A stretch of DNA of 64,000 nt from AWTP1-13 sp036280295 (GTDB taxonomy: Bacteria > Pseudomonadota > Alphaproteobacteria > Rhizobiales > Hyphomicrobiaceae): the NCBI GenBank assembly GCA_036280295.1, contig DASURA010000148.1:6500-70499 (forward strand), given 5' to 3'. Of the stretch, positions 34,759 to 44,227 are shown one piece after another (the stretch's first letter is position 1; every line of letters begins with the position of its first letter). Position numbers and translations under genes: made by a program. A model generated the notes under the pieces. That model worked only from the letters and a program-made list of their open reading frames with translations. It did no database searches and was not told the DNA's origin.

Positions 34759-35786
34759 GGTGTCTCGATGAGGCCCGAGAGATCGGGCGCGCCGCGCAGA
34801 AACCCCGCCGACTGGGCGTTGGCCATGAACTTGTTGAGCGCCTCCGGCGATACCGCGCTCGTCACCACGATGCGCCTCCAGGCGCGCTCGACCAGCTCGG
34901 CTGGCATGCTGGTGCGGGTCTCGGCGGCGAGCTCCTCACGAACCATGCGCTGTGCCTCCTCTGGGTTGGCCTTGATCCACTCGGTGAGCTCCTGGTGCGC
35001 GGCGACAAAGGTCCGCAACTGCTGGCGATGGGCGTCCAGGAACTTGACGCTCGAGACGAGGACGGTTGTGACCGCATCCGGCTCCTCCAGCAGCACCGTC
35101 GCCCGGGCCTCCATCTCCAGGCGCGACACCCAGGGCTCGACAGTCCAGACGGCATCGAGCTGCTTCTGCTTGAAGAGGACGAGCTGATCGGGGTTCGACG
35201 TGGGGATGACATGCGCGTCGCCGCCCGTCTGCGTGATCCTCAGTCCGCCGGCAGCAAGCCATGCGCGTGCCGCGACATCCTGGGTGTTGCCGAGCTGGGG
35301 GGTGGCTATTCTCTTACCGCGGAAATCCCTCGCGACCTTGAGCTGGGAGTCGGGCTGTACGACGAGGGCGGCGCCTCCGTTGGCTGCTCCCGCAACGATG
35401 CGGTTCTCTCTACCGCGCGATTTGGCATAGGCATTGATGGCAGGATTGGGCCCGACATAGGTGAGATCGATGGAGTTGGCGAGGATCGCCTCCATCGCGC
35501 TCGGGCCGGCATTGTAGACGAACCACTCGATTTTCACGCCCGGCCCCAGCCGCTGCTCGAACCATCCTCTGCCATGACGGGTGAGGTGATGGGCCACCAG
35601 CCCCTGAACGTGCGTGATGTTGGGGAAGTGGCCGACGCGGATGGTCGATGTCTGCGGCTGTCCGGCGCTCGGCCAGAGTGCCAGACACGCGAAGGCCACG
35701 AGCAGGCTTGAGCGCATCCGCCTCCATGACCGCTTAGCATCAACCAGGCGCGTACTCTTCTGTGAGGATGGGTCTTCGTTAGCCAT
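34755..35786 (-). CDS. ABC transporter substrate-binding protein (SsuA/NMT1-like)
   Basis: A 343-residue periplasmic binding protein. After an N-terminal basic stretch and hydrophobic signal (MRSSLLVAFACLALWPSAG, cleavage probably near GQPQ) comes the SsuA-like core STIRVGHFPNITHVQGLVA, AGPSAMEAILANSIDLTYVG, and GKRIATPQLGNTQDVAARAW. The ligand is probably a sulfonate or similar anion but cannot be fixed from sequence. ATG 35786 gives a long leader; ATG 35717, just before the hydrophobic signal, is also possible. First gene of the operon. The 225 bp between it and groEL hold nothing recognisable. Confidence 0.88.
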   Translation of the reverse strand: MANEDPSSQKSTRLVDAKRSWRRMRSSLLVAFACLALWPSAGQPQTSTIRVGHFPNITHVQGLVAHHLTRHGRGWFEQRLGPGVKIEWFVYNAGPSAMEAILANSIDLTYVGPNPAINAYAKSRGRENRIVAGAANGGAALVVQPDSQLKVARDFRGKRIATPQLGNTQDVAARAWLAAGGLRITQTGGDAHVIPTSNPDQLVLFKQKQLDAVWTVEPWVSRLEMEARATVLLEEPDAVTTVLVSSVKFLDAHRQQLRTFVAAHQELTEWIKANPEEAQRMVREELAAETRTSMPAELVERAWRRIVVTSAVSPEALNKFMANAQSAGFLRGAPDLSGLIETP

Positions 35787-36011
35787 GCGCTGTGGCCGAA
35801 TATCGTGCGCCGGATCGGTCAGACAGAATCGGAAATGTCTTGCTGGTCGGCTCCATGTCGGAATGAGGTCCTGTACCATTCTGGCAAAGAGAAGAGGTTC
35901 TATCCTCGTCCCAAAGCCTGGCATATGGGTCAGCAGACCATTCGGGCTCGATGCCGGAGACGAGCAGTCAGCAACCATGAACACCGGCCACGCGCTGGCT
36001 TGTGCGGAGCG

Positions 36012-37634
36012 CTACATCGACATTTCCGTTTGCGCGGCCTGCTCTTTGTCGCGTTCCGGCAGCTCGGTCATTGTCGCCTCGGTGAGCAGGAGTACGCTGG
36101 CGACGGAGACAGCGTTTTCAAGCGCGATGCGCACTACCTTCGTGGGATCGATGATGCCGGCCTCCACGAGATCGACGTAATGCTTGCGTGCCGCATCGAA
36201 GCCGTAGTTGCCTTTGCCGTCGAGCATGCGCGCCACGACGACGCCGCCGTCGACCGCCGAGTTGTCGGCGATCTGGCGGGCGGGGGCCTCGAGAGCCCGC
36301 TTGAGAATCTGGACGCCGGTCCTCTCATCGCCTTCGCACTCGGCCTCCGCCTCAGCGACCGCGTCGATGCAGCGCAGAAGCGCCAGGCCGCCGCCCGGCA
36401 CGATGCCTTCGCTGACGGCCGCCTTGGTGGCGCTGATGGCATCGTCGAGCGCCTCCTTCTTTGACTTCATTTCCGATTCAGACGGCGCGCCCACGCGGAT
36501 CACAGCCACGCCGCCGGCGAGCTTGGCCAGCCGCTCCTCAAGCTTCTCCCTGTCGTAGTCTGAGGTCGTCTCTTCGATCTGTTGCCGGATCTGCTTGATG
36601 CGGCCTTCGATGTCGGCCTTTCTGCCGAGGCCCTCGACGATGGTGGTGGCCTCCTTCTCGATGGTCACCCGCTTGGCGCGGCCCAGCATGTCGAGGGTGA
36701 CGTTCTCGAGCTTGATGCCGAGGTCCTCGCTGATCGCCTGGCCGCCGGTCAGGATGCCGATATCCTCCAGCATCGCCTTGCGGCGGTCGCCGAAGCCCGG
36801 CGCCTTGACTGCCGCCACCCTGAGGCCCCCGCGCAGCTTGTTGACAACGAGGGTCGCGAGCGCCTCACCCTCCACGTCCTCGGCAATAACGAGCAGCGGC
36901 TTACCGGATTGCACCACCGCCTCCAGCATCGGCAGCAGGGGCTGGAGGCCGGACAGCTTCTTCTCGGAGATGAGAATGAACGGGTCCTCCAGCTCGGCCA
37001 ACATCTTGTCGGCATTGGTGATGAAGTAGGGTGAGATATAGCCGCGGTCGAACTGCATGCCCTCGACAATGTCGAGTGCGGTTTCGGTCGTTTTCGACTC
37101 CTCGACCGTGATCACGCCCTCGCCGCCGATTTTCTCCATGGCCTCAGCCACCAACTCGCCGATGGCTGGATCGTTATGCGCGGCAATGGTGGCGACCTGG
37201 GCCTTCTCCTTGCGCGCGGCCACCGGCCGCGAGATCGCCTTGAGGGCCCCGACAGCAGCGTTTACGCCCCGCTCCAGTCCGCGCTTGAGATCAATCGCGC
37301 TGGCGCCGGCGACGACATTGCGCACGCCGTCGGCAAAGATGGCGTGGGCCAGGATGGTCGCCGTGCTGGTCCCGTCACCCACCGCCTCGCCGGTCTTCTC
37401 TGCGGCCTGCCGCAGCATCCGCGCCCCGAGGTTCTCCTCGGCATCCTTGAGGTCGAACTCCTTGGCGATGGTGACGCCGTCGTTGCAGACGAGCGGCGCG
37501 CCCCATATCCTCTGCAGCAGCACAGACTTGGACTTGGGTCCCAGCGTGACGCGCACCGCGTCAGCAAGCTGGGTGGCGCCGCACAGGAGCTTCTCACGCG
37601 CAACGGAGCGAAACAGGACTTGCTTGTGTGGCAT
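36012..37634 (-). CDS. groEL: Divergent GroEL/Cpn60 chaperonin paralogue
   Basis: A 540-residue group I chaperonin. Recognisable blocks are VRVTLGPKSKSVLL (the canonical text is TLGPKGRNV), GDGTSTATILAHAI with D87, EGMQFDRGYISPYFITN, APGFGDRRKAMLEDIGILTG and GIVPGGGLALLRC. The C-terminus ends EQAAQTEMSM instead of a Gly-Gly-Met repeat, and no groES is adjacent. These features point to an accessory paralogue dependent on GroES from elsewhere. ATG 37634 begins MPHKQVLFRS; an earlier in-frame start (37703) is less likely. A FixK-type operator is centred 113 bp upstream, suggesting induction at low oxygen. Confidence 0.93.
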   Translation of the reverse strand: MPHKQVLFRSVAREKLLCGATQLADAVRVTLGPKSKSVLLQRIWGAPLVCNDGVTIAKEFDLKDAEENLGARMLRQAAEKTGEAVGDGTSTATILAHAIFADGVRNVVAGASAIDLKRGLERGVNAAVGALKAISRPVAARKEKAQVATIAAHNDPAIGELVAEAMEKIGGEGVITVEESKTTETALDIVEGMQFDRGYISPYFITNADKMLAELEDPFILISEKKLSGLQPLLPMLEAVVQSGKPLLVIAEDVEGEALATLVVNKLRGGLRVAAVKAPGFGDRRKAMLEDIGILTGGQAISEDLGIKLENVTLDMLGRAKRVTIEKEATTIVEGLGRKADIEGRIKQIRQQIEETTSDYDREKLEERLAKLAGGVAVIRVGAPSESEMKSKKEALDDAISATKAAVSEGIVPGGGLALLRCIDAVAEAEAECEGDERTGVQILKRALEAPARQIADNSAVDGGVVVARMLDGKGNYGFDAARKHYVDLVEAGIIDPTKVVRIALENAVSVASVLLLTEATMTELPERDKEQAAQTEMSM

Positions 37635-37740
37635 GAATGATCTCTTGCTCGACTGAACAGGTCCGTGGCCCCTGAAAGGAGTGGGAGACCTCGTATCTCT
37701 CACTACCCGCTCATGCCTTCACGACGGATCGGACAACGCC

Positions 37741-37754
37741 TTGACGCTAATCAA
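37741..37754. promoter_or_regulatory. FixK/FNR-type operator upstream of groEL
   Basis: TTGACGCTAATCAA is an exact TTGA-N6-TCAA palindrome. It lies 107 bp from the groEL ATG and 130 bp from the mgtA-like relic on the other side, so it may once have served both. Confidence 0.75.
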
Positions 37755-37884
37755 ACGGCTTGGCTGCCTCGGGTGGCCGCTGGCGTCGCCACCAACGCCA
37801 GCCGCCGTTCCCGTATCGCTGAAGGTGCGGCTGCCGGAATGATGATGAAGGGAATGTTGATGGATTAACCATCATCGGCAGGTC

Positions 37885-38389
37885 GAGAGCCCTCTGGTGC
37901 TCATCCTGGTCTTCGGCGCCTGTGTCGTCCTCCTGCTGCGCGAGTGGACCGACGCCACAATCATCCTGCTGATCGTGGCCGGCAGCAGTCTCCTGGGCTT
38001 CGCGGACCGAGCCGGTACAATCCTGCGACGCCTTGGCCGAAGGCGCGCGTACCGTCGGCTAGTACGCGGATCGGCGATGTCGAGCTGACCGAGGCCCGCC
38101 TTCTGACCAGCGACAATCAGTGGTGTTGCGGACCCACCTGCCCTGCTTCAGAAGCCGGCCCAGCCGACTGCTGATGGCCTCAACGCTGGCCGTGGGCGTT
38201 CTGGCGCTGACGTTGCCTTTCTTGCCACCCGTGGCGCGCGCGTTCGACTTCGTGCCGCTGCCCTGGCCGCTGTTCGCGGCAGCGATCTGCATCGTGCTGC
38301 TCTACGTGGCTGCAACGGAGCTGATCAAGCGGCAGTTCTACGGTGCTCCGGTGAGAACGCAGCCGGGCGGTGCCGCGTCCAAGCTGTGA
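37885..38389 (+). pseudogene. P-type ATPase (MgtA-like) relic with large internal deletion
   Basis: Two remote parts of a Mg2+/cation P-type ATPase are joined. At 37885-37995 is the first transmembrane pair (SPLVLILVFGACVVLLLREW, then TDATIILLIVAGSSLLGF). At 38120-38389, in another frame, is the C-terminal end (VVLRTHLPCFRSRPSRLLMA, then FVPLPWPLFAAAICIVLLYV). The phosphorylation motif DKTGT and all cytoplasmic domains are gone, a loss of roughly 600-700 codons. Non-functional. It is divergent from groEL across the operator. Confidence 0.75.
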
Positions 38390-38397
38390 CGCACTAC

Positions 38398-38780
38398 CTA
38401 GTAGGGCTGATCGCGCACATGCAGCTCGAACAGCAGGCGCGACAGCAGCATCTGCCGACGGTGAACAGCGCTACGATCACGGCGATATCGACAATCGTCA
38501 GCGCCAGAAGGCTCTTGCAGACCAGCGCCGGGAGCAGTGCCTCCCGGACCTGGTCGAGGCCGAGCGCCCAGCTGCTGGGGGGCAGGCCCATCCGGCGCTT
38601 TGTGAAGCTCGAGCCGAGGTCGCCGGCCATGGCAGCAACGCTGGCGAGAACGCCTGTCGTCCATGCCAGCCCCAGGGTCGGCGCGCTGAGGGTCGTCGCC
38701 AAGACTGAGACGACGAGGCCACGCAGCGTCTTGGACTGTCCGAAGAGAGGGCGGCCGTCGCGCCGCCGCCCTCGTGTGGA
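38398..38780 (-). pseudogene. CDP-archaeol synthase-like (CarS/DUF46) relic
   Basis: Similarity begins DGRPLFGQSKTLRGLVVSVL and continues WTTGVLASVAAMAGDLGSSF with TKRRMGLPPSSWALGLDQV, the core of the CarS/DUF46 family. The N-terminal transmembrane part is missing. Near 38455 one base is lost, so the end MLLSRLLFELHVRDQPY lies in a different frame. The family activates lipid alcohol-phosphates with CTP. As it stands the gene is broken twice. From 38781 to gcvPB at 39016 I see nothing, apart from the tail of this relic. Confidence 0.7.
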
Positions 38781-39015
38781 CTTAGGAGGGGAATGTCTCG
38801 GGCGTTCTGCGCACCCGTAATGATGCGTGAGCGAGTGTAACGAAGCGTCAGGCCCGGGACGTTTCATGCTCCATGTAATGGCGGCATGCGGTCAGCGCGT
38901 GCCGCGAGCTTGCCCTGCAAGCCTGTAGGCCTGAGGAGAGCCGGGCCAAAGGTCGCTCCGCTGTTTCTCGATATGCACCGGTCTTTGCTCGTGTGATGCC
39001 AAGCGGGCCGAGACC

Positions 39016-40527
39016 CTATCGAGCGGCGGCCGTGGGAAGGTGCTCCTGGAGAACGAGCTCTCGCGCCGCCTTCACCTCGTCGAGGCGCCCCGTGGGCGTG
39101 ACGTGGGGCGCAGAGCGGACCAGGTCGGGACTGTGGCGGGCCTCTTCCGCGATGTCGTGCATTGCCCTGATGAAGCTATCTAGCACCGGCTTCGCCTCGG
39201 TCTCGGTGGGCTCGATCATGAGGGCTTCGTGCACGGTCAGCGGAAAGTAGTTGGTCGGCGGGTGAAATCCGTAGTCGATGAGGCGCTTGGCTATGTCGAG
39301 CGCCCGGACGGGCGAGCCCTCGATCTGGCCTTCGCAGACGAACTCGTGCAAACAGGGCTGGTCATAAGGGACCCTGAAGCAGTCCCGCAGGCCCACCCTC
39401 AGGTAGTTGGCGTTCAAGACCGCGTGCATGGCGCTGTCCTTGAGCCCCTGAGTGCCCAGCAGGCGCAGATAGGCATAGGCACGCACGAACATGCCGAAGT
39501 TTCCGAAGGAGGAGGCGACGCGGCCGATCGATCGCTGTGGTGTTTCCAGCACAAGGTGAGGATCGGTCTCGCCGGCTTTGGCCCGCGTCGCCACGATCGG
39601 GCCAGGCAGGTAGTCCACGAGGTGCCGCGCTGCCGCGACCGGACCGGAGCCCGGCCCGCCGCCGCCATGCGGCGTGGCAAATGTCTTGTGCAGGTTATAG
39701 TGCATGAGATCGATGCCGAGATCGCCGGGGCGGAGGATGCCGGCGAGCGCGTTCATGTTGGCACCGTCGCCGTAGACGAGGCCGCCGCAGCCGTGCACCA
39801 GCCGGATCACCTCTTCGATGTGCTCCTCGAAGAGGCCCAGCGTGTTCGGATTGGTGATCATGACCCCGGCCAACCGATCGGTGCAGGCGGCGCGCAGAGC
39901 GGCGATATCGATGTTGCCGCGCGCATCGGAGGGGACCTCGACGGCGATGAAGCCGGCCATCGTCGTTGACGCCGGGTTGGTGCCGTGTGCCGAATCGGGA
40001 ATGAGGACTTGGTTGCGCCGATGCTCGCCGCGGTCGGCGTGATAGGCACGGATCATGAGCAGCGCCGTGAGCTCACCGTGGGCGCCGGCCGCAGGCTGCA
40101 GCGAGACGCCGGCAAATCCGCCGATCTCGGCCAACCACGTCTGCATCCGGTGCATGAGGGCGAGGTTGCCCTGCACATGCTCGGGCGGGCTGAGCGGATG
40201 CGTTTCGGCGAATCCCGGCAGCCGCGCGACCTCCTCGCAGATCTTGGGATTGTACTTCATGGTGCACGAGCCGAGCGGGTAGAAGCCGCTGTCGACCCCG
40301 AAGTTGCGCTGGGCGAGGCGCAGATAGTGGCGGACCACATCGAGCTCGGAGAGCTCGGGCATGCCGTTGTCCTCACGCAGACAGCCGTCGGGCAGAGGGG
40401 CCTTGGGCACATCCAGCTCCGGCAAGCGCACACCAGAGCGGCCTGCGACGCTCGTTTCATAGAGGGTGGGCGCGGTACCAGCCCTCGCGGCTTCCGCAAC
40501 AGCTGCAGCTGGGGTCGATACGTCCAT
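39016..40527 (-). CDS. gcvPB: Glycine dehydrogenase (decarboxylating) subunit 2
   Basis: A 503-residue P-protein subunit of the glycine cleavage system. The PLP lysine is in HYNLHKTFATPHGGGGPGSG. Other landmarks are GSCTMKYNPKICEE, LSPPEHVQGNL, GAHGELTALLMIRAYH, PDSAHGTNPAST and FHPPTNYFPLTVHEALMIEP. ATG 40527 follows GGGAG by 9 nt; an in-frame ATG at 40542 lacks a ribosome site. It follows gcvPA by 19 bp. No gcvT, gcvH or lpd is in the window, so H and T proteins must come from elsewhere. The operon is led by a NAD-kinase-like gene behind a FixK-type operator. Confidence 0.95.
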   Translation of the reverse strand: MDVSTPAAAVAEAARAGTAPTLYETSVAGRSGVRLPELDVPKAPLPDGCLREDNGMPELSELDVVRHYLRLAQRNFGVDSGFYPLGSCTMKYNPKICEEVARLPGFAETHPLSPPEHVQGNLALMHRMQTWLAEIGGFAGVSLQPAAGAHGELTALLMIRAYHADRGEHRRNQVLIPDSAHGTNPASTTMAGFIAVEVPSDARGNIDIAALRAACTDRLAGVMITNPNTLGLFEEHIEEVIRLVHGCGGLVYGDGANMNALAGILRPGDLGIDLMHYNLHKTFATPHGGGGPGSGPVAAARHLVDYLPGPIVATRAKAGETDPHLVLETPQRSIGRVASSFGNFGMFVRAYAYLRLLGTQGLKDSAMHAVLNANYLRVGLRDCFRVPYDQPCLHEFVCEGQIEGSPVRALDIAKRLIDYGFHPPTNYFPLTVHEALMIEPTETEAKPVLDSFIRAMHDIAEEARHSPDLVRSAPHVTPTGRLDEVKAARELVLQEHLPTAAAR

Positions 40528-40546
40528 CGGGTTTACTCCCATCCGG

Positions 40547-41899
40547 TCATGCGAGGCTTGATCGCAGGCCGTCGACGAGACGATCGATATCGGCCTTGCT
40601 GATGGTCTCCGTCACGGCGACAAGCGCGCGGCAGGACTGGCCTTCGAACACCTGGCCAAGGTCGAACCCGCCGATGACGCCAAAGTCGCGCAACAGCACC
40701 TCGTTCACCGCCGCGACCGGCCGCGGCAGCTCGACGACAAACTCCTTGAAGAACGGCTTCTCCGGAGCCTGCGGATTGATGGCGACGTTTGGGAGTTTGG
40801 CGATCTGCGCGGCAGCGTAGTGGCCCTTATGATAGCAGAGCTCAGCAACCCGCCGCAGGCCTTGTTTGCCAAGCGTAGCGAGATAGACGCTGGCGGCCAG
40901 CGCGCCGAGGGCCGCGTTGGTGCAGATGTTGCTCGTCGCCTTGGCGCGGCGGATGTGCTGTTCGCGCGTGGCCAGCGTGAGTACGTAGCCGCGGCGTCCC
41001 TGCGTGTCGGTCGTTTCGCCCACCAGCCGCCCGGGGAGGCGGCGGACAAGGTCCCTGCGGGTGGCAAAGATGCCAAGCGATGGTCCGCCGAACGAGGGCG
41101 GCAAACCCAGGCTCTGGCCGTCGGCGACGACGATGTCGGCGGCGCAGGCGCCAGGCGCCTCGAACAGTCCGAGCGCGATCGGATCGACCGCAACGATGAA
41201 CAGCGCCCTTGCCTTGTGGCAGACCGTGGATATCTGGCGCAGGTCCTCGAACTGGCCGAAGAAATTGGGCGATTGGACCACAACGGCAGCGGTGTCCGCG
41301 TCGACGTGCGCAGCGAGCTCCGCCTCGCTTTTTGATGGATCAGCGCCCCCGACCACCTTGGCGGCAGCACCTGCCAGATATGTCTTCGCCACTTCACGCC
41401 ATTGCGGATGCACGGTGGGCGACATGACGATCTTGCCGCGGCGCGGCGAGGCCGCGGCGAGAGCGAGCAGTACGGACTCCGCCAGTGACGTTGCGCCGTC
41501 GTAGTGGCTGGCGTTGCTCACCTCCATGCCCGTAAGCCGGCAGATCATGGTCTGGTACTCGAACATCGCCTGCAGCATGCCCTGGCTGATCTCGGCCTGA
41601 TAGGGCGTGTAGGAGGTGGCGAACTCGCCCCGCTGCAGGACGTAATCGACGGTGGCAGGGCGATAGTGGCGATAGATGCCCGCGCCCCGAAACGACGGCC
41701 GGTCCTGCGCGTCGATATTGCGCGCCGCCAGTGCGCGCATCTCGGCAGCAAGCTCGAGTTGGGAGACGGGCGGCGGCAGCTTGAGCAATGGGAACCGTAC
41801 ACGCTCCGGCACGTCGCCAAACAGGTCATCAAGGGTCTTGACGCCGACAGCGTCGAGCATTTGCCGGCGCTCGGCATCAGAATGCGGAATGAAGGTCAT
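40547..41899 (-). CDS. gcvPA: Glycine dehydrogenase (decarboxylating) subunit 1
   Basis: A 450-residue N-terminal subunit of the two-part P-protein. It begins MTFIPHSDAERRQMLDAVGV and includes IYRHYRPATVDYVLQRGEFA, TSYTPYQAEISQGMLQAMFE, SNASHYDGATSLAES and VVADGQSLGLPPSFGGPSLG. It pairs with GcvPB to bind PLP and decarboxylate glycine. ATG 41899 fits the family start; the frame stays open upstream without similarity. It lies between the NAD-kinase-like gene (29 bp gap) and gcvPB. Confidence 0.95.
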   Translation of the reverse strand: MTFIPHSDAERRQMLDAVGVKTLDDLFGDVPERVRFPLLKLPPPVSQLELAAEMRALAARNIDAQDRPSFRGAGIYRHYRPATVDYVLQRGEFATSYTPYQAEISQGMLQAMFEYQTMICRLTGMEVSNASHYDGATSLAESVLLALAAASPRRGKIVMSPTVHPQWREVAKTYLAGAAAKVVGGADPSKSEAELAAHVDADTAAVVVQSPNFFGQFEDLRQISTVCHKARALFIVAVDPIALGLFEAPGACAADIVVADGQSLGLPPSFGGPSLGIFATRRDLVRRLPGRLVGETTDTQGRRGYVLTLATREQHIRRAKATSNICTNAALGALAASVYLATLGKQGLRRVAELCYHKGHYAAAQIAKLPNVAINPQAPEKPFFKEFVVELPRPVAAVNEVLLRDFGVIGGFDLGQVFEGQSCRALVAVTETISKADIDRLVDGLRSSLA

Positions 41900-41928
41900 C
41901 GCTCGAGGTCCTTTGATACGACGGGCCA

Positions 41929-43071
41929 TCACACCACGATCTTCACCAATCGTTCGCGACGGTAGCCGACGATGACGGGCAAGTAGCCGCGGGCGGCAAG
42001 CTCCACGTCGAGGCTCGGATCGCCTGTGTCGAACCGCAGCACCGGCGTGCGTGCGAGCTTGGCTGGCGTCGCCGCCACGATCATGTTGCGGGTGCCGATC
42101 CGCCGCAGCGCTGAAGGGCTCAGCTGCAAGTTGCCGCGGCCGAGCACAAAGCCCTGCGCGCCGATGGGACTGAGCACGAGCTTGCACTGCGGATGGCGCC
42201 CGAGAAGAGCGAGAACGTCCCCTTCGCTCAGATCGCGACCGACAAGCTCTCCGGCAAGAACGGCATCGACGCCGAGCAGCGTCTTCTGAACCCCCATCTC
42301 CTCCGCCGCGGCTTGCAGGGTGCTTCCCGGGCCAAGGATGAACAGCGTGTCGTTCTCTGTGCGCGTGATTTCCGCGACGTAACGTGCAATCTCAGCTTTC
42401 GCTTCCGCTTCGGACGTCTCGATGATGAGCTGCTTGGCGAGCTGCGTGAAGGTCGGCTCGAAGGGGGTGAGCACGGTCTGATGCAGGCGAACGATCCACT
42501 CCCCCGAGCGGTATCTCTCCTCATCGAGATCAAGGACCTCCGCCTCCACGGGGCGAAGCTCGCCCTTGAGGAAGCGCAAGAGAATATCGGCGGTGCGTGC
42601 CGGCGAAACACCGAACACGCCGGAATACATCTTGACGCCCGCCGGGATGCCGAGGATGGGCGTTCGCGAGCCGACGAGGCCGGCGATATCACGGGCTGTG
42701 CCGTCGCCGCCGCAGAAGAGCACGAGATCGACGCCTGCAGCGAGGAACTCGGCAGTGGCCGCCCTGGTGTCGCGCGCGCTTGATGGCTGCCCGGAGGGCG
42801 GCAAGGCCAGCACGCATTCGGGCAGAAAGGCCGCCTGGGTCAGCACATCAGCGCCCATTTCTCCCCTACAGGTGAACCATCCAAGATCAGGCGGATCGAC
42901 CTCTCGCCGCAGGCGATCCTGCAGCGCCCGCAGCATGGCCATGGCGCGGGAGCGAGCGCTGGGCTCGGCCCCGCGCCGGCGCGCTTCCGCCTCTACGTCG
43001 TCGGTGCCCTTGAGACCGACGCGGCCGCCCATGCCGGCAATGGGGTTCACGATGAAGCCGACAAGTGCCAT
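41929..43071 (-). CDS. ATP-NAD kinase-like protein (COG3199)
   Basis: A 380-residue protein of the COG3199 ATP-NAD kinase family. It opens VGFIVNPIAGMGGRVGLKGT and has LVLFCGGDGTARDIAG, the GGDG signature of NAD and diacylglycerol kinases, followed by ILGIPAGVKMYSGVFGVSP. Members are found near acetoin or glycine catabolic genes and may make NADP or phosphorylate another ligand. The pairing with gcvPA/gcvPB suggests a redox-cofactor link, by inference. ATG 43071 gives the family N-terminus; ATG 43101 is in frame. The operator is centred 81 bp upstream. Confidence 0.88.
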   Translation of the reverse strand: MALVGFIVNPIAGMGGRVGLKGTDDVEAEARRRGAEPSARSRAMAMLRALQDRLRREVDPPDLGWFTCRGEMGADVLTQAAFLPECVLALPPSGQPSSARDTRAATAEFLAAGVDLVLFCGGDGTARDIAGLVGSRTPILGIPAGVKMYSGVFGVSPARTADILLRFLKGELRPVEAEVLDLDEERYRSGEWIVRLHQTVLTPFEPTFTQLAKQLIIETSEAEAKAEIARYVAEITRTENDTLFILGPGSTLQAAAEEMGVQKTLLGVDAVLAGELVGRDLSEGDVLALLGRHPQCKLVLSPIGAQGFVLGRGNLQLSPSALRRIGTRNMIVAATPAKLARTPVLRFDTGDPSLDVELAARGYLPVIVGYRRERLVKIVV

Positions 43072-43144
43072 TGGACTGAGACCGAATCCCCGCACCGACA
43101 AGAGCTGCGCGACCCGCAGCGTACGGCCTTAGCGCGCCGGCAGG

Positions 43145-43158
43145 TTGACCTTCATCAA
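43145..43158. promoter_or_regulatory. FixK/FNR-type operator between gcvPA/PB and tdh-kbl operons
   Basis: TTGACCTTCATCAA is an exact TTGA-N6-TCAA palindrome in a divergent region. It is centred 72 bp before tdh and 81 bp before the NAD-kinase-like gene, giving 30-39 nt leaders both ways if used at -41.5. Confidence 0.8.
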
Positions 43159-43222
43159 TGCCCAGCGAGTCCACACGTTCGACGGTGCCGGTGGTGGCAA
43201 AGGTGAGGGTCGGGAGCGGAAA

Positions 43223-44206
43223 ATGGCAGCCGCGCCGGGCAGGACACGGCCCATCCTTGTGACGGGAGCGCTTGGCCAGATCGGCACCGAGCTGGTGGCA
43301 GCGCTGCGCCAGCGCTATGGCGACGAAACAGTCATCGCCTCAGACCTGCAGATGCTGCCTGCGGGAGCGCCCACTACAGGATCGCATGAGCACCTGGACT
43401 GCACGGACATCAGGCAGCTGGCCGAGCTAGTGCGCCGCCACGACGTCGGCACGATCTATCATCTGGCAGCCCTGCTTTCGGCCACCGCAGAGGCCAAACC
43501 CCAGGTGGCCTGGAGCCTCAACATGAGCAGCCTCTACAATGTGCTCGAGGTCGCCCGGCAGTATCGCGCCCGTGTGTTCTTCCCAAGCTCGATCGGGGCG
43601 TTCGGTCCCACGACCCCTCAAGAGCGCACTCCACAGGTGACCATCCAGCGCCCCACCACGATGTACGGCATCACGAAGGTCGCTGGGGAGCTTCTGTGTG
43701 ACTACTATGCCCATAGGTTTGGTGTCGACGCGCGCGGACTGAGGCTGCCTGGCTTGATCTCCCACACAGCCCTACCCGGAGGCGGGACCACCGACTATGC
43801 CGTGGAGATCTTCCACCAGGCCGTGCGGTACCGGCGCTATAGCTGCTTCCTGGCCGCCGAGACGCGCCTTGATATGATGTACATGCCGGACGCGATCCGC
43901 GGCATGGTCGGGTTGATGGAGGCCGACAGCGGCCGGCTTCGGTTCCGCAACGCCTACAATGTGACGGCGATGAGCGTGACGCCTGCCGAGATCGCCGACG
44001 AGATCCGAAGGCACATTCCGCAGTTCGCCATCGACTACCACGTTGATCCGGTGCGGCAGGCGATCGCCGAGAGCTGGCCGCGCTCGCTGGACGACACGGC
44101 AGCCCGGAACGATTGGGGATGGTCGCCCGAGTTCGATCTGGCGGCGATGACAACGGATATGCTCGATCGGGTTCGGTCAAAGATCGGCGGTGGGCGCGCC
44201 GGTTAA
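43223..44206 (+). CDS. NAD-dependent L-threonine 3-dehydrogenase (epimerase type)
   Basis: A 327-residue short-chain dehydrogenase/epimerase-type enzyme. The Rossmann motif is ILVTGALGQIGTELV, the catalytic YxxxK is MYGITKVAGE, and RLPGLISHTALPGGGTTDYA with VEIFHQAV is characteristic of L-threonine 3-dehydrogenases rather than sugar epimerases. It oxidises threonine to 2-amino-3-ketobutyrate, which the next gene's product would cleave with CoA to glycine and acetyl-CoA. ATG 43223 was chosen because the frame upstream to 43145 crosses the operator. The spacing to the next gene is 21 bp. Confidence 0.9.
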   Translation: MAAAPGRTRPILVTGALGQIGTELVAALRQRYGDETVIASDLQMLPAGAPTTGSHEHLDCTDIRQLAELVRRHDVGTIYHLAALLSATAEAKPQVAWSLNMSSLYNVLEVARQYRARVFFPSSIGAFGPTTPQERTPQVTIQRPTTMYGITKVAGELLCDYYAHRFGVDARGLRLPGLISHTALPGGGTTDYAVEIFHQAVRYRRYSCFLAAETRLDMMYMPDAIRGMVGLMEADSGRLRFRNAYNVTAMSVTPAEIADEIRRHIPQFAIDYHVDPVRQAIAESWPRSLDDTAARNDWGWSPEFDLAAMTTDMLDRVRSKIGGGRAG

Positions 44207-44227
44207 GAGAGATGTTGGAGTCGAGAC

